Assembly (NCBI GenBank): GCA_026984455.1
Contig: JALSSC010000065.1
Coordinates: 1 to 38,521, forward strand
Direction: 5' to 3'
From: Chromatiaceae bacterium
Lineage (GTDB): Bacteria > Pseudomonadota > Gammaproteobacteria > Chromatiales > Chromatiaceae
DNA length: 38,521 nt
Under the pieces are notes generated by a model that had not been told where the DNA came from, searched no databases, and saw nothing but the letters and a program-made list of their open reading frames with translations. The position numbers and the translations under genes were made by a program. The number at the start of each line of letters is the position of its first letter. The first letter of the stretch is position 1. Positions 7,869 through 19,104 of this stretch are shown one piece after another.

Positions 7869-9785
7869 TCAGCCCGCTTCGACCCGCAGCCCTTCCGGCC
7901 GCAATTGCTCCAGGGGGATGGGTTCGCCGATGACGTAACCCTGGGCGTAGTCCACCGCCAGGGCGCGTAACTGGAGCAGGGTGGTGCGGCTCTCCACCCA
8001 TTCGGCGATGGTCTTCAGGCCGAGCACATGGGCGATCTGATTGATGGACTCCACGATGGCATGGTCCACCGGGTCCTCGGCCATGTGGCGCACGAAGGCA
8101 CCGTCGATCTTGAGATAGCTGGCCGGCAGTTCCTTCAGGTAGGCGTAGGAGGAAAGGCCGACGCCGAAGTCGTCCAGGGCGAAGCGGCAGCCCCGGGTGC
8201 GGAGCCATTCCATGAGTTCGCGGGCGCGTTCCAGATTGGCCACCACCGCGGTCTCGGTGATCTCGAAACACAGGGCCTGTGCCGGGATCCGGTGGGCGTC
8301 GATCTGGCGCAGGACGAATTGCAGCAGGGCCTCGTCGGTGAGGCTGGTGCCGGAGAGATTGACGGCGAACAGGAAGCCGTCCGTGGCCCCGTGGGCCTCG
8401 CCCCAGGCGCGCAGGTGGGCGGCCTGGAGTTGCAACAGCCGTCCCACCACCCAGCGGTCGATGGCGGGCATGAGGATGTAACGCTCGGCCGCGGGGACGA
8501 AGTCGTCCGGATTCACCAGGCGCCCCCCGGGGTCCACCATGCGCACCAGGATCTCGTAATGGTGGGGGTCGTCGGGCCGGCGCACCGAGGCGATGGGCTG
8601 GGCATAGAGGTGGAAGCGGCCCTCGTTCAGGGCCGCGTGGATCTCCCCCACCAGGTGCATGTCGCCGTGATGACGGATCAGGTCGGCGTCGCTGGTCTGG
8701 TAGACGTGCAGGCGGTTACGGCCCATGCGCTTGGCCATATGGCAGGCCACGTCGGCCTCGCTGAGGACCTGGGAGGCGGCGGCGCCGTGGGTGAGGAAAG
8801 GCACGAGGCCGGCGCTCGCCGTGATCTCGAAGGCCTGATCCTTCCAGGTGAAGGGGAAGCTGCGGATGGTCTGGAGCAGGCCGTGACAACTGTCTTCGGC
8901 GCGCTCCAGGTCGTATCCCGAGAGGAGCAGGGCGAATTCGTCGCCGCCCAGGCGGGCCAGGATCTCGCCGTCGCCGACGTGGGCCCGCAGGAGCATCGCC
9001 AGTTGCTTGAGGAGGGCGTCGCCGGCCGCCTGGCCGGCGGTGTCGTTGATCAGCTTGAACTGATCCACGTCCAGATGACAGAGGACGCCGGGGCGTTCTT
9101 CGCCCTCTCCGTGGGAGAGCACGGCTTCCAGGCGGCGCTGAAATTCACGCCGGTTGAGCAGGCCGGTGAGGCTGTCGTAGTGGGCCAGATGGTCGAGGCG
9201 GCGTTGATTGCGGTACACCTCGCTGAGGTCCTGGAGCAGGGCCACGAACAGGGGTCGGCCATCCTGGGCCACGGGGGTGAGGGAGAGGCGGACAGGCGCC
9301 AGGTCGCCGTCCCGCAGGCGGGCCTTAATCTCGGCGGTGCGGGTGGCGCCCCCTTCGCCGGCGGCGTGCAGGAGGTCGCTCAGGGACCAGCCCAGGTCTT
9401 TGCCCACCAGGAAATCACCCAGGGGATGCCCCTGGACGTCTTCGGCGAGCCGCCCGAAGAACATCTCCGCGGCGGGATTGAGGACCTGGATACGGCCCTC
9501 TACGTCCAGCAGGAGGAGGCCGTCGGCCGAGGCGCGCAGGATCGCGTTCAGGCGGGTGTCGGCGTCGAGGAGGGCCTGGGCGGTTTGCCGCCTGACCCAC
9601 AGATAGACCGCGAAGCTGGCCACCAGGAACAGCCCGTAGAGGACCGCGGCGCGCAGGGGCGGGCCCAGGGGGGAATGTCCCGGGGGCAGGTCGCGCAGGT
9701 CCAGGACGGCCTGGATGGCGAGCATCCCCAGGACCAGGCCCCACATCGCCAGCAGGGCCTGGAGCGGGCGATTGGGGGGATGCAT
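7869..9785 (-). CDS. Membrane PAS-GGDEF-EAL cyclic-di-GMP protein
   Basis: A 638-residue protein. Order: two membrane spans (about 10-30 and 45-64), a PAS domain (about 76-190, ILRASADGLLLLDVEGRIQVLNPAAE), a diguanylate cyclase domain with an intact GGDEF at 280-284, and an EAL phosphodiesterase domain from about 385. The EAL signature reads EIL (411-413), still with the catalytic Glu; the other key positions are present: NLSG, EITET, DDFGVG, LKIDG, EWVES and AQGY. No RxxD inhibitory site precedes GGDEF. It could make or break cyclic-di-GMP in answer to a signal sensed by PAS. It begins three bases after the ettA stop on the same strand, so it may share its transcript. Confidence 0.93.
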   Translation of the reverse strand: MHPPNRPLQALLAMWGLVLGMLAIQAVLDLRDLPPGHSPLGPPLRAAVLYGLFLVASFAVYLWVRRQTAQALLDADTRLNAILRASADGLLLLDVEGRIQVLNPAAEMFFGRLAEDVQGHPLGDFLVGKDLGWSLSDLLHAAGEGGATRTAEIKARLRDGDLAPVRLSLTPVAQDGRPLFVALLQDLSEVYRNQRRLDHLAHYDSLTGLLNRREFQRRLEAVLSHGEGEERPGVLCHLDVDQFKLINDTAGQAAGDALLKQLAMLLRAHVGDGEILARLGGDEFALLLSGYDLERAEDSCHGLLQTIRSFPFTWKDQAFEITASAGLVPFLTHGAAASQVLSEADVACHMAKRMGRNRLHVYQTSDADLIRHHGDMHLVGEIHAALNEGRFHLYAQPIASVRRPDDPHHYEILVRMVDPGGRLVNPDDFVPAAERYILMPAIDRWVVGRLLQLQAAHLRAWGEAHGATDGFLFAVNLSGTSLTDEALLQFVLRQIDAHRIPAQALCFEITETAVVANLERARELMEWLRTRGCRFALDDFGVGLSSYAYLKELPASYLKIDGAFVRHMAEDPVDHAIVESINQIAHVLGLKTIAEWVESRTTLLQLRALAVDYAQGYVIGEPIPLEQLRPEGLRVEAG

Positions 9786-9788
9786 CGC

Positions 9789-11456
<1,668 letters not shown>

Positions 11457-11503
11457 GGGGTTCCTTGGGAGAGGGGCGTGGTCTGAAGGGTTCGCCGATC
11501 GGG

Positions 11504-11509
11504 TATACT
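11504..11509 (+). promoter_or_regulatory. Possible -10 element in the ettA / symporter divergent gap
   Basis: TATACT at 11504-11509 is a good -10 hexamer in the 200-base gap 11457-11656, but the -35 position holds only GTCTGA. No other distinct element was seen in the gap. Confidence 0.25.
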
Positions 11510-11656
11510 GCCTTCGTCCCACGTCGGTTTCCGCGTTCGGGGCGCGCCCTCGCAGCCCGGGGTGCCGTTGACTGGAGACACGAACGCGCGCCAAAAAAAC
11601 AAGCCGCGTCGGACGCGTATGTCTACCCGACCGACGGCCCATTTGTACACGGAAAC

Positions 11657-12961
11657 ATGTCCAACGAAAAGCCGAAACCGGGGTTGACCCGGCGCATCCT
11701 CCTGGCCATGGTGCTGGGGGCGGCCACGGGCTTCGGCCTGAACGCCCTGGGTGATCTGTCCTGGGTGCAGGAATATCTGGTCGATGGCGTCCTGCACGTG
11801 CTGGGAGGGCTGTTCGTGGCCGCCCTCAAGATGATGGTGGTGCCCCTGGTCCTGGTGTCCCTGGTGGTGGGCCTCACCAGCCTGGGCGACCTGCGCCGTC
11901 TCGGCCGGATCAGCCTCAAGGCCCTGGCCCTCTATCTGCTCACCACCGCCCTGGCGGTGAGCATCGCCCTGGCCCTGGCCGCCGCGGTGGAGCCCGGGCA
12001 GGGCCTGAACCTGCCCACCACCGCCGAGTTCCAGGGAAAGGAGGCGCCGCCCCTGTCCCAGGTCTTCATCAATCTGGTGCCCAGCAACCCGGTGCAGGCC
12101 ATGGCCCAGGGCAACATGTTGCAGATCATCGTCTTCGCCATCCTGTTCGGGATCGGGGTGACCCTGGCCGGGGAGCGCGGGCGTCATGTGCTCGCTCTGT
12201 TCCGCGACCTGGATGCGGTCATCATGCACATGGTGGAGGTCGTCATGCGCCTGGCCCCCTATGGGGTGTTCGCCTTGATCGCGCGCACCTTCGCCACCCA
12301 GGGCCTGGACCTGATCCTGCCCCTGGCGGCCTATTTCCTGACCCTGACGGCGGCCCTCGGGGTGCAGGCCCTTCTGGTCTACCCGGCGCTGCTGCGTGGC
12401 CTCGCCGGGCTGAACCCCCTGAGGTTTCTGGCCAAGATGCGCGACCCGGCCACCTTCGCCTTCTCCACGGCCAGTTCCGCCGCCACCATCCCGGTGACCC
12501 TGCGCACCCTGGAGGAACGCATGGGGGCGCACAACAGCGTCACCTCCTTCACCGTCCCCCTGGGGGCCACCATCAACATGGACGGCACCGCCATGATGCA
12601 GGGGGTGGCCACGGTGTTCATCGCCAACGTCTACGGGGTGGATCTGGGCCTCTCCCAGTTCCTCATGGTGGTGCTCACCGCCACCCTGGCCTCCATCGGT
12701 ACCGCCGCGGTCCCCGGGGTGGGCTTGGTGATGCTCACCCTGGTCCTGAACCAAGTGGGGCTGCCGGTGGAGGGTATCGGCCTCATCATCGGTATCGACC
12801 GCCTCTTGGACATGATGCGTACCGCCTGTAACGTCACCGGAGACTGTGCCGTGACCTGTATCCTGGCCAAGGGCGAGGGCGCCCTGGATCGCGCCCGCTT
12901 CGACGACCCGGACGCCGGTTCGGTGGAGGCGGCCACGGCGGCCCTGGAGGAGTCCGCGTGA
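11657..12961 (+). CDS. Dicarboxylate/amino acid:cation symporter (DAACS family)
   Basis: A 434-residue carrier starting [18 protein letters not shown] at 11657; the frame runs upstream to 11465 but those residues are not family-like, and GGAA sits just before this ATG. Family marks: the serine-rich hairpin [14 protein letters not shown], the [10 protein letters not shown] motif in the unwound seventh helix, and the second hairpin [16 protein letters not shown] followed by [18 protein letters not shown]. These hold substrate and sodium ions. It imports an acidic substrate such as glutamate, aspartate or a C4-dicarboxylate using a Na+ or H+ gradient; which one is not decidable here. It lies in the inner membrane. 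The gene ends by a GTGA overlap with rlmI. Confidence 0.93.
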   Translation: MSNEKPKPGLTRRILLAMVLGAATGFGLNALGDLSWVQEYLVDGVLHVLGGLFVAALKMMVVPLVLVSLVVGLTSLGDLRRLGRISLKALALYLLTTALAVSIALALAAAVEPGQGLNLPTTAEFQGKEAPPLSQVFINLVPSNPVQAMAQGNMLQIIVFAILFGIGVTLAGERGRHVLALFRDLDAVIMHMVEVVMRLAPYGVFALIARTFATQGLDLILPLAAYFLTLTAALGVQALLVYPALLRGLAGLNPLRFLAKMRDPATFAFSTASSAATIPVTLRTLEERMGAHNSVTSFTVPLGATINMDGTAMMQGVATVFIANVYGVDLGLSQFLMVVLTATLASIGTAAVPGVGLVMLTLVLNQVGLPVEGIGLIIGIDRLLDMMRTACNVTGDCAVTCILAKGEGALDRARFDDPDAGSVEAATAALEESA

Positions 12962-14145
12962 CCCGTCCCCTGCGCCTCCTCAGAGGCCACGAGCGCCGTC
13001 TTCTGGCGGGCCACCTGTGGGTCTACGCCAACGAGGTGGACAAGGGCCGCACCCCCCTCAAGGCCTTCGCCGCGGGGGAGCCGGCCCGGGTCGAGGCCGC
13101 CAACGGCCGCCACCTGGGCTTCGCCTATGTCAATCCCCACTCCCTGATCTGCGCCCGCATCACCGGCCGCTCCCGGCCCTTGGACAAAGACCTGCTGAAC
13201 GAACGCCTCGGCCGGGCCCTGAAGTTGCGTGAACGTCTCCATGCCGCCCCCTTCTACCGTCTGGTCTTCGGCGAGGGGGATCTGCTGCCCGGTCTGGTGG
13301 TGGACCGCTACGGCGACATCCTGGTGGTGCAGGTCACCACCGCGGGCATGGAACGCCTGCGGGATTCCATCCTCGACCTCCTGTGGGGGCGTCTGCGGCC
13401 CCAGGCCGTGGTGCTGCGCAACGACACCTCGGTACGCGGTCTCGAAGGCCTGACCGAGGCGGTGGAGACCCTGGGCGGGGCGGTCCCCGACGAGATCGAG
13501 CTGGAGGAGAACGGGGCGCGTTTCCTGATCTCGCCCCTGAGCGGACAGAAGACCGGCTGGTTCTACGATCAGGCCGACAACCGTGCCCGCTTGCGCCGTT
13601 ACGTGGGGGGCGGCAGGGTCCTGGATGTCTGTAGCTACGTGGGGGGCTGGGGGATCCAGGCCGCCCTCGCCGGGGCCACGGAGGTACGCTGTCTCGACGC
13701 CTCGGCGCAGGCCCTGGAGTGGGTGGGGCGCAACGCCCTGTTGAACGATTGCGATGGCCGGGTGCAGGGTATCCTCGGAGATGCCTTCGACGGCCTGCGG
13801 ATGCTGGCCGGACGGGAGGAGCGTTTCGATCTGGTGATCCTGGACCCGCCGGCCTTCATCAAACGGCGCAAGGATGTGGATCAGGGCGAGAACGCCTATC
13901 TGCGCCTCAATCGCCTGGCCCTGGATGTCCTGGCCCCGGGTGGGGTGCTGGTGAGTTGTTCCTGCTCCCATCATCTCCCGGGCGAGCGCCTGCAACGCCT
14001 GGTACAACGGGCCTCGCGGCGCGCGGACCGGCCCTTGCAACTACTGGAGGTCGGTCACCAGTCCGCCGATCATCCGGTGCACCCGGCGATGCCCGAGACG
14101 GCTTACCTCAAGGCCCTCTTCCTGCGTGACCTGACGGACAAATGA
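12958..14145 (+). CDS. rlmI: 23S rRNA (cytosine-C5)-methyltransferase RlmI
   Basis: A 395-residue enzyme with GTG start at 12958, preceded by GGAGGAG and overlapping the symporter stop. The N-terminal 75 residues form a PUA RNA-binding domain (HERRLLAGHLWVYANEV). A middle domain (PFYRLVFGEGDLLPGLVVDRYG) leads into a Rossmann methyltransferase: SAM-binding VLDVCSYVGGWGIQAA, acid loop RCLDAS, GDAFDGL, then LDPPAFIKRRKDVDQG and the cysteine-containing SCSCSHH. This is the RlmI arrangement, which makes m5C1962 in E. coli 23S rRNA. Length equals that of E. coli RlmI (396). It acts in the cytoplasm on rRNA. A strong hairpin follows its stop. Confidence 0.93.
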   Translation: MTRPLRLLRGHERRLLAGHLWVYANEVDKGRTPLKAFAAGEPARVEAANGRHLGFAYVNPHSLICARITGRSRPLDKDLLNERLGRALKLRERLHAAPFYRLVFGEGDLLPGLVVDRYGDILVVQVTTAGMERLRDSILDLLWGRLRPQAVVLRNDTSVRGLEGLTEAVETLGGAVPDEIELEENGARFLISPLSGQKTGWFYDQADNRARLRRYVGGGRVLDVCSYVGGWGIQAALAGATEVRCLDASAQALEWVGRNALLNDCDGRVQGILGDAFDGLRMLAGREERFDLVILDPPAFIKRRKDVDQGENAYLRLNRLALDVLAPGGVLVSCSCSHHLPGERLQRLVQRASRRADRPLQLLEVGHQSADHPVHPAMPETAYLKALFLRDLTDK

Positions 14146-14147
14146 AG

Positions 14148-14172
14148 GCCTGCCGGCACGGATCCGGCAGGC
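14148..14172. terminator. Perfect hairpin between convergent rlmI and XRE genes
   Basis: GCCTGCCGG (14148-14156) pairs with CCGGCAGGC (14164-14172), a nine-base perfect stem with a seven-base loop. It sits in the 49-base gap between convergent genes, so it probably serves both directions even though a T-run is lacking. Confidence 0.6.
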
Positions 14173-14194
14173 GCCGGGTTCCATCCTCGGGATA

Positions 14195-14539
14195 TCAGGA
14201 CGTACCCCGGGTCAGGCGGGTGATCTCGTCCTTGATCTGGCGGCGCGCGGGGTCGGGTAGGGTCTCCCAGGCCTCGGCCAGTTCCACCGCCTCGGGGGAG
14301 AGGATGGTGGAGCGGTCGCCAAACATCAGCCAGGCCGGGTTCACCCCCAGGACCTTGGCGATCTCGTTGATCTTGCGGGGGCGGAGGCTCTTGCCGTTCT
14401 CGATCTTCTGGATCACGGCCTGGTTGGTTCCCGCCTTGATGGCGAGCTGCTCCTGGGTCAGGCCGCGTTCGCGCCGCCGGCGGCGCAATCGGGTACCCAG
14501 ACTGTCCATGTATTTGTAAGGATAAGGTTGTGCATTCAT
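14195..14539 (-). CDS. XRE-family helix-turn-helix regulator
   Basis: A 114-residue protein. I start at MNAQPYPYKYMDSLG (14539), which has GGAG about eight bases before it; the longer frame to 14737 is unlikely. Residues about 15-65 form a Cro/CI-type helix-turn-helix: LRRRRRERGLTQEQLAIKAGTNQAVIQKIENGKSLRPRKINEIAKVLGVNPAWLMFGD, i.e. helix one, recognition helix around TNQAVIQKIENG, and the closing WL-x-G pattern. The C-terminal 45 residues (SPEAVELAEAWETLPDPARRQIKDEI) look like a short helical dimerisation part. It is divergent from lgt and faces an AT-rich patch with nine consecutive A at 14616-14624, where it may bind. The target genes are unknown. Confidence 0.85.
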   Translation of the reverse strand: MNAQPYPYKYMDSLGTRLRRRRRERGLTQEQLAIKAGTNQAVIQKIENGKSLRPRKINEIAKVLGVNPAWLMFGDRSTILSPEAVELAEAWETLPDPARRQIKDEITRLTRGTS

Positions 14540-14735
14540 CTCGATACTCCGCCGTGGGGCCTGAGGTTCGTCCTTCCGCTTCCTGTGACGGCATGCGCGG
14601 TGGTTTCTTGACTGTAAAAAAAAATCGACGCATTCGCTCTGTGAACCCAGGGCCCGACGCCGTTGGCGCCGCCTTTCCCGCTCCGGGGGGGTGGAGATCG
14701 GGCGACAGGCCCCATGGACAAGGTGGATCTGAGGC

Positions 14736-15566
14736 ATGATCCAGTATCATCAGATCGACCCGGTAGCCTTTTCTCTCGGCCCCCTGCACGTGCGCTGGTA
14801 CGGCCTCATGTACCTCGTCGGGTTCCTGGGCGGCTGGTGGCTGGCGCGCCGCCGTGCCGAACGCCCCTGGGGACGGTGGAGCGCCCGCCAGGTGGACGAT
14901 CTGCTGTTCTACCTGGTGCTCGGCGTGGTCCTGGGTGGGCGTATCGGTTACGTCTTCTTCTACCAGTTTCCACGGCTGCTGGGAGACCCCCTGTATCTGT
15001 TCCGGATCTGGGAGGGCGGCATGTCCTTCCATGGGGGCCTGCTCGGGGTGCTCCTGGTGCTCTGGTGGTTCGCCCGCAGGGAAGGGCGGTCCTTCCTGGA
15101 ACTCGGCGATTTTCTCGCCCCCCTGGTGCCGCTCGGCCTCGGTGCCGGCCGTATCGGCAACTTCATCAACGGCGAACTCTGGGGACGGGTGACCGATCTC
15201 CCCTGGGGGATGCGCCTGCCCTGTGCCGCCTTCCCGGCGGAGTGCGGGGGTTCCTTCGCCGGTTGGAGCCCACCTCATCATCCCTCACAACTCTACGAGG
15301 CCACCCTGGAGGGGCTCGTGCTGTTCGTCATCCTCTGGCTGTTCTCGTCCCGGCCGCGGCCTCAGGGGGCGGTGTCGGGGCTGTTTCTGGTGGGCTATGG
15401 GGTGTTCCGCTTCCTGGTGGAGTTCGTGCGCGAACCGGACCCCCAGCTGGGCTATCTCGCCTTCGGTTGGCTCACCATGGGCCAGGTGCTCACCCTGCCG
15501 ATGCTTCTGGCGGGGGCCGGCCTGTTGTGGTACGCCTATGGACGCAAGGCGGGGCCGGGCCGATGA
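14736..15566 (+). CDS. lgt: Phosphatidylglycerol:prolipoprotein diacylglyceryl transferase
   Basis: A 276-residue inner-membrane enzyme with about seven spans. It moves diacylglycerol from phosphatidylglycerol to the lipobox cysteine of prolipoproteins, the first step of lipoprotein maturation. Signature [16 protein letters not shown] is present, as are the N-terminal [13 protein letters not shown], the MSFHGGLLG loop with its conserved His, and HPSQLYEA before the sixth span with [11 protein letters not shown] near the end. Length is slightly above the usual 265-290 range middle, so complete. Its stop overlaps the thyA start by ATGA; this lgt-thyA pair is a common gammaproteobacterial order. 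AAGGTGG lies nine bases before the ATG. Confidence 0.97.
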   Translation: MIQYHQIDPVAFSLGPLHVRWYGLMYLVGFLGGWWLARRRAERPWGRWSARQVDDLLFYLVLGVVLGGRIGYVFFYQFPRLLGDPLYLFRIWEGGMSFHGGLLGVLLVLWWFARREGRSFLELGDFLAPLVPLGLGAGRIGNFINGELWGRVTDLPWGMRLPCAAFPAECGGSFAGWSPPHHPSQLYEATLEGLVLFVILWLFSSRPRPQGAVSGLFLVGYGVFRFLVEFVREPDPQLGYLAFGWLTMGQVLTLPMLLAGAGLLWYAYGRKAGPGR

Positions 15567-16357
15567 GACAGTACCTGGATCTCATGCAGGACGTGCTGGA
15601 GCAGGGGGTGCGCAAAGGGGACCGCACCGGTACAGGCACCCTGAGTCTGTTCGGCCGGCAGATGCGCTTCGACCTGTCGGCGGGGTTCCCCCTCCTCACC
15701 ACCAAACGCCTGCATCTGCGCTCCATCATCCATGAGCTGCTCTGGTTCCTGCGCGGGGACACCCGTCTGGACTATCTGCACGCCCAGGGTGTGACCATCT
15801 GGGACGAGTGGGCGGATGCCAACGGCGATCTCGGCCCTGTCTACGGCTATCAGTGGCGCTCCTGGCCGACCCCCGATGGCCGGCACATCGATCAGATCAG
15901 CGAGGTGCTGGAAGGGATCCGCCGGGATCCGGACTCCCGCCGCCTCATCGTCAGCGCCTGGAACGTGGCCGACCTGAAACGCATGGCCCTGCCGCCCTGC
16001 CATCTCCTGTTCCAGTTCTACGTGGCGGATGGGCGGCTCTCCTGCCAACTCTACCAGCGCAGCGCCGACCTCTTCCTCGGAGTACCCTTCAACATCGCCA
16101 GTTACGCCCTCTTGACCCTCATGGTGGCCCAGGTCACCGGGCTCCGTCCGGGAGAGTTCATCCATACCCTGGGCGACGTCCACCTCTATCTCAACCACCT
16201 GGAGCAGGCCCGCCGACAACTCGCGCGCGCACCCTATCCGTTGCCACGAATGTGCTTGGATCCCGGGGTACGGTCTCTGTTCGATTTCCGCTTCGAACAC
16301 TTCCGTCTGCTCGACTATCGGGCCCATCCCCACATCAAGGCGCCGGTGGCGGTGTGA
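15563..16357 (+). CDS. thyA: Thymidylate synthase
   Basis: A 264-residue protein, the same length as E. coli ThyA. The start is the ATG at 15563 ([15 protein letters not shown]), overlapping the lgt stop; the long open frame upstream is a shadow of lgt. The nucleophile is Cys146 in [13 protein letters not shown]. The phosphate-binding arginines (KGDRTGTGT near residue 21 and [12 protein letters not shown] at 126-127), the folate-site WDEWAD and the [20 protein letters not shown] stretch are all present. It converts dUMP and methylene-tetrahydrofolate to dTMP and dihydrofolate in the cytoplasm. No unusual features. It is followed by a separate transcription unit for a 42-residue protein. Confidence 0.98.
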   Translation: MRQYLDLMQDVLEQGVRKGDRTGTGTLSLFGRQMRFDLSAGFPLLTTKRLHLRSIIHELLWFLRGDTRLDYLHAQGVTIWDEWADANGDLGPVYGYQWRSWPTPDGRHIDQISEVLEGIRRDPDSRRLIVSAWNVADLKRMALPPCHLLFQFYVADGRLSCQLYQRSADLFLGVPFNIASYALLTLMVAQVTGLRPGEFIHTLGDVHLYLNHLEQARRQLARAPYPLPRMCLDPGVRSLFDFRFEHFRLLDYRAHPHIKAPVAV

Positions 16358-16396
16358 CCGTGCCGGGCCTAGCCCTCTTGGCCGGGGGGCTACCCC

Positions 16397-16424
16397 TTGA
16401 TATTCTCCGGACAACAATTATATT
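16397..16424 (+). promoter_or_regulatory. Promoter for the 42-residue small protein
   Basis: TTGATA at 16397-16402 and TATATT at 16419-16424 are separated by 16 bases, close to sigma70 consensus (five of six each). It sits in an AT-rich patch that stands out from the GC-rich surroundings and points at the small gene starting 50 bases downstream. Confidence 0.65.
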
Positions 16425-16451
16425 AGAAAATAACCGAGTGGTGGATAATTG

Positions 16452-16463
16452 TCCCGACCGGGA
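16452..16463 (+). promoter_or_regulatory. Inverted repeat overlapping the small gene's ribosome site
   Basis: TCCCGACCGGGA is a perfect inverted repeat whose right arm overlaps the GGGAGG ribosome site. As RNA only a four-base stem with a four-base loop is possible, so any effect on translation would be mild; it could instead be a protein site. Confidence 0.3.
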
Positions 16464-16473
16464 GGTAAGCGAT

Positions 16474-16602
16474 ATGAAGGATTTCCTGACCATCAGTTGT
16501 GACGAGTGGCGCGTCGTGGCCGACGCCTATCCTAAGCAGATGGCGGTGATCGTGGATATGATGATCGAGGCCGAGGCGGATCTCTGTGACGATATGCGCT
16601 GA
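16474..16602 (+). CDS. 42-residue acidic small protein
   Basis: An ORF of 42 residues starting MKDFLTISCDEWRVVADAY and ending EAEADLCDDMR. It has all the parts of a real small gene: a promoter-like pair at 16397-16424, a good ribosome site (GGGAGG, ten bases before the ATG), and a hairpin with six T directly after at 16629-16652. The protein carries ten acids against four basic residues, two cysteines (9 and 38), and a methionine-rich middle (QMAVIVDMMIEAEA) that could be an amphipathic helix. No signal peptide or clear membrane span is visible. I do not recognise it and assign no function; a small regulator, adaptor or the coding part of a regulatory RNA are all possible. Confidence 0.6.
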   Translation: MKDFLTISCDEWRVVADAYPKQMAVIVDMMIEAEADLCDDMR

Positions 16603-16628
16603 GCCGGCAACCCCTTCGACGAGATAGA

Positions 16629-16652
16629 GCCCCTCGGCCGCGGGGGTTTTTT
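16629..16652 (+). terminator. Rho-independent terminator after the small gene
   Basis: CCCC (16630-16633) pairs with GGGG(G) (16642-16646), with a further T-G pair, followed by TTTTTT at 16647-16652. The stem is short but GC-only and the T-run is good. The remaining 16653-16810 shows no gene. Confidence 0.7.
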
Positions 16653-16810
16653 GTCCGTCGTGCGTGAAATGGTCATGTTCCGAGGGTGTGGCTCGTGCCC
16701 CTGGGCAAGGCGCGGGAGCGAGTCATGGTGGGGAGCATGCGAGTGATCGCCGACCACCCAGGGGGGCGAGGGGCAGCCGCCGCAGCGGCCTGTCTGCGTG
16801 CGACGGGTAT

Positions 16811-17938
16811 CTATCCGAGCAGTTTTTCCAGGACGGCGCGATAGACCTGTGACAGGGCCTCCAGGTCCGCCACCGGGGTGTGCTCGTTCACCTGGTGGAT
16901 ACTGCCGTTGAGCAGGCCCAGCTCCAGGACCTGGGCGCCGGTGGGGGCGATGAAGCGCCCGTCCGAGGTGCCCCCGGCGGTGGAGGGACGGGTGTCGATG
17001 CCCAGGACCTCCCGGATCGCCGCGCGGGCGGCGTCCAGCAGTTCGCCCCGGGGGGTGAGGAAGGGCTCGCCGGAGAGCCGCCAATCGATACGGTAGTCCA
17101 GGCCCGCCTGGTCCAGGATGGCCCCGATCCGCCGCTTCAGTCCGTCAGCGGTCTGTTCGGTGGAGAAGCGGAGGTTGAACAGGGCCTCCAATTCACCGGG
17201 AATCACGTTCTCCGCCCCCGTCCCCATATGGAGGTTGGAGATCTGGAAGCTGGTGGGCGGAAAATGGGCATTGCCCCGGTCCCATTCCTCGCTCACCAGA
17301 CGGGCCAGCACGGGGGCGAAGGCGTGCAGGGGGTTATGGGCCAGGTGCGGATAGGCCACGTGGCCCTGTCTGCCCCGGACCCGCAAGCGGCCGTTGAGGG
17401 AGCCGCGGCGGCCGTTCTTGACGCAGTCGCCCAGGCGCTTCTCGCTCGAGGGCTCGCCCACCAGGCACCAGTCGATGCGTTCTCCGCGTTCCCGCAGCCG
17501 GTCCACTACCCGCACGGTGCCGTCCACCGCAGGCCCCTCCTCGTCGCTGGTGATGAGCAGGGCGATCCGTCCGCGCGGCCGGGGATGGCGTGCCAGAAAG
17601 GTCTCCAGGGCGGTGACGAAGGCGGCGATGGCGCCTTTCATATCGGCGGCGCCGCGCCCGTAGAGGGCACCGTCCCGCACCTCGCCGGCGAAGGGGTCGC
17701 AACACCAGTCCCGGCGCGGGCCGGGCGGCACCACGTCGGTATGGCCGGCGAAGCAGAACAGGGGGCCACGCTCGCCGCGTACCGCCCAGAGGTTGCCGAC
17801 CTCGCCGAAGGGCAGGCGCTCGCAGTGGAATCCCAGCGGTCCCAGGCATCGGCACAGCAGATCCTGACAGCCGGCGTCGTCCGGGGTGAGCGAAGGCCGG
17901 CGGATCAGCTCACGGGCGAGGTCGAGGGTGGCGCTCAT
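16811..17938 (-). CDS. dapE: Succinyl-diaminopimelate desuccinylase
   Basis: A 375-residue di-zinc hydrolase of the M20 family, the normal DapE length. It removes succinate from N-succinyl-LL-diaminopimelate to give LL-DAP for lysine and peptidoglycan. Zinc-site motifs: [11 protein letters not shown] (His66, Asp68), [18 protein letters not shown] (catalytic Glu-Glu), VGEPSSE, and the late NEHTPVADL histidine. The start is the ATG at 17938, which overlaps the upstream stop by ATGA; the longer fused frame is spurious. It is the last gene of a four-gene minus-strand operon with dapC, dapD and an ArsC-like gene. No oddities. Confidence 0.97.
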   Translation of the reverse strand: MSATLDLARELIRRPSLTPDDAGCQDLLCRCLGPLGFHCERLPFGEVGNLWAVRGERGPLFCFAGHTDVVPPGPRRDWCCDPFAGEVRDGALYGRGAADMKGAIAAFVTALETFLARHPRPRGRIALLITSDEEGPAVDGTVRVVDRLRERGERIDWCLVGEPSSEKRLGDCVKNGRRGSLNGRLRVRGRQGHVAYPHLAHNPLHAFAPVLARLVSEEWDRGNAHFPPTSFQISNLHMGTGAENVIPGELEALFNLRFSTEQTADGLKRRIGAILDQAGLDYRIDWRLSGEPFLTPRGELLDAARAAIREVLGIDTRPSTAGGTSDGRFIAPTGAQVLELGLLNGSIHQVNEHTPVADLEALSQVYRAVLEKLLG

Positions 17939-18282
17939 GGAAACAGCGAGGCATAGGTGTCTGGATCGAATCCCACCTGGATACGCCCGTCCGCCAGCAC
18001 CAGGACCGGGCGCTTGACGATGCTCGGGGTCTCCAGCATCAGCGCCAGGGCGGTCTCCCGGTCGATGCGGTCCTTGACCTCCTGGGGGACCTTGCGCCAC
18101 ATCATGCCCCGGCGGTTGAGCAACGTCTCCCAGCCCACCGCGTCCTCCCAACGCTCCAGGGTCTGCCTGTCGAGGCCGGTCTTCTTGTAGTCGTGGAATC
18201 TGTAGTCCACGCCCCGTTCGTCCAGCCACTGGCGGGCCTTCTTCATGGTCTGGCAGTTGCGGATACCGTAGATCTCGATCAT
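17935..18282 (-). CDS. yffB: ArsC/Spx-family thioredoxin-fold protein (YffB-like)
   Basis: A 115-residue protein with the ArsC-family thioredoxin fold: it opens [20 protein letters not shown], with a single active-site-type cysteine (Cys10, C-x-x-M/T-K pattern) and continues [19 protein letters not shown] and the cis-proline region [14 protein letters not shown]. The second cysteine of Spx-type CXXC is missing. In E. coli the equivalent yffB also lies next to dapE. Its exact reaction is unsettled; the family includes glutathione-dependent reductases, and true arsenate reduction is not implied. It starts directly at the dapD stop and overlaps dapE by ATGA, so all are made together. Family call is firm, function not. 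Confidence 0.9.
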   Translation of the reverse strand: MIEIYGIRNCQTMKKARQWLDERGVDYRFHDYKKTGLDRQTLERWEDAVGWETLLNRRGMMWRKVPQEVKDRIDRETALALMLETPSIVKRPVLVLADGRIQVGFDPDTYASLFP

Positions 18283-19104
18283 TCAGATGTCCCTCAGGAG
18301 GGCGTTGATGCCCACCTTGGCGCGGGTCTTCTCGTCCACGCGCTTGACGATCACCGCGCAATAGAGGCTGTATCTGCCGTCCTTCGAGGGCAGATTGCCC
18401 GGCACCACCACGGCCCCGGCCGGGACCCGGCCATAGAGGATCTCGTCGCGCTCGCGGTCGTAGATACGGGTGCTCTGGCCGATATACACCCCCATGGAGA
18501 CGACCGCGCCCCGTTCCACGATCACCCCCTCGACGATCTCCGAGCGGGCGCCGATGAAGCAGTCGTCCTCGATGACCGTGGGCGCCGCCTGCAGGGGCTC
18601 CAGGACGCCGCCGATGCCCACCCCGCCGGACAGATGGACGTTCTTCCCCACCTGGGCGCAGGAGCCCACGGTCGCCCAGGTGTCCACCATGGTGCCCGAG
18701 TCCACGTAGGCGCCGATGTTCACATAGCTGGGCATGAGCACGCACGAGGGGGCGATGTAGGCACCCTTGCGCACCGTGGCGGGGGGCACCACCCGTACCC
18801 CGCTGGCGCGGAAATCGCGGGAATTGTAGTCGCCGTACTTGGGCACCACCTTGTCGTAGTAATTGGTGAAGCCACCCTTCATGAATTCGTTGTCGGCAAT
18901 GCGGAAGGACAACAGGACCGCCTTCTTGATCCATTCGTTCACCCGCCAGTCGCCGCCGTCCTTCTCGGCCACGCGGATCTCGCCGCGGTCGAGGCGTTCG
19001 ATGGTGTCCTGGACGGCGTCGCGGACCAGGGTGTCCACGTTGCGGGGGGTGATCTCGGCACGGTCTTCGAAGGCGGATTCGATGATCTCGCGGGCGTCGG
19101 TCAT
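18283..19104 (-). CDS. dapD: Tetrahydrodipicolinate N-succinyltransferase
   Basis: A 273-residue acyltransferase (E. coli DapD is 274). It transfers succinyl from succinyl-CoA to tetrahydrodipicolinate, the first committed step of the succinylase route to DAP. The N-terminal helical domain ([23 protein letters not shown]) is followed by a left-handed beta-helix of hexapeptide repeats from about residue 105 ([39 protein letters not shown]), including the [14 protein letters not shown] loop, and a C-terminal [20 protein letters not shown]. It would form a trimer in the cytoplasm. The start overlaps the dapC stop (ATGA). Confidence 0.97.
   Translation of the reverse strand: MTDAREIIESAFEDRAEITPRNVDTLVRDAVQDTIERLDRGEIRVAEKDGGDWRVNEWIKKAVLLSFRIADNEFMKGGFTNYYDKVVPKYGDYNSRDFRASGVRVVPPATVRKGAYIAPSCVLMPSYVNIGAYVDSGTMVDTWATVGSCAQVGKNVHLSGGVGIGGVLEPLQAAPTVIEDDCFIGARSEIVEGVIVERGAVVSMGVYIGQSTRIYDRERDEILYGRVPAGAVVVPGNLPSKDGRYSLYCAVIVKRVDEKTRAKVGINALLRDI

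Noticed and set aside
17935..18282. Arsenate reductase linked to an arsenic-respiring island
   Set aside because: The ArsC-like protein belongs to the YffB branch that normally neighbours dapE; it is part of the core dap operon and not of the island.
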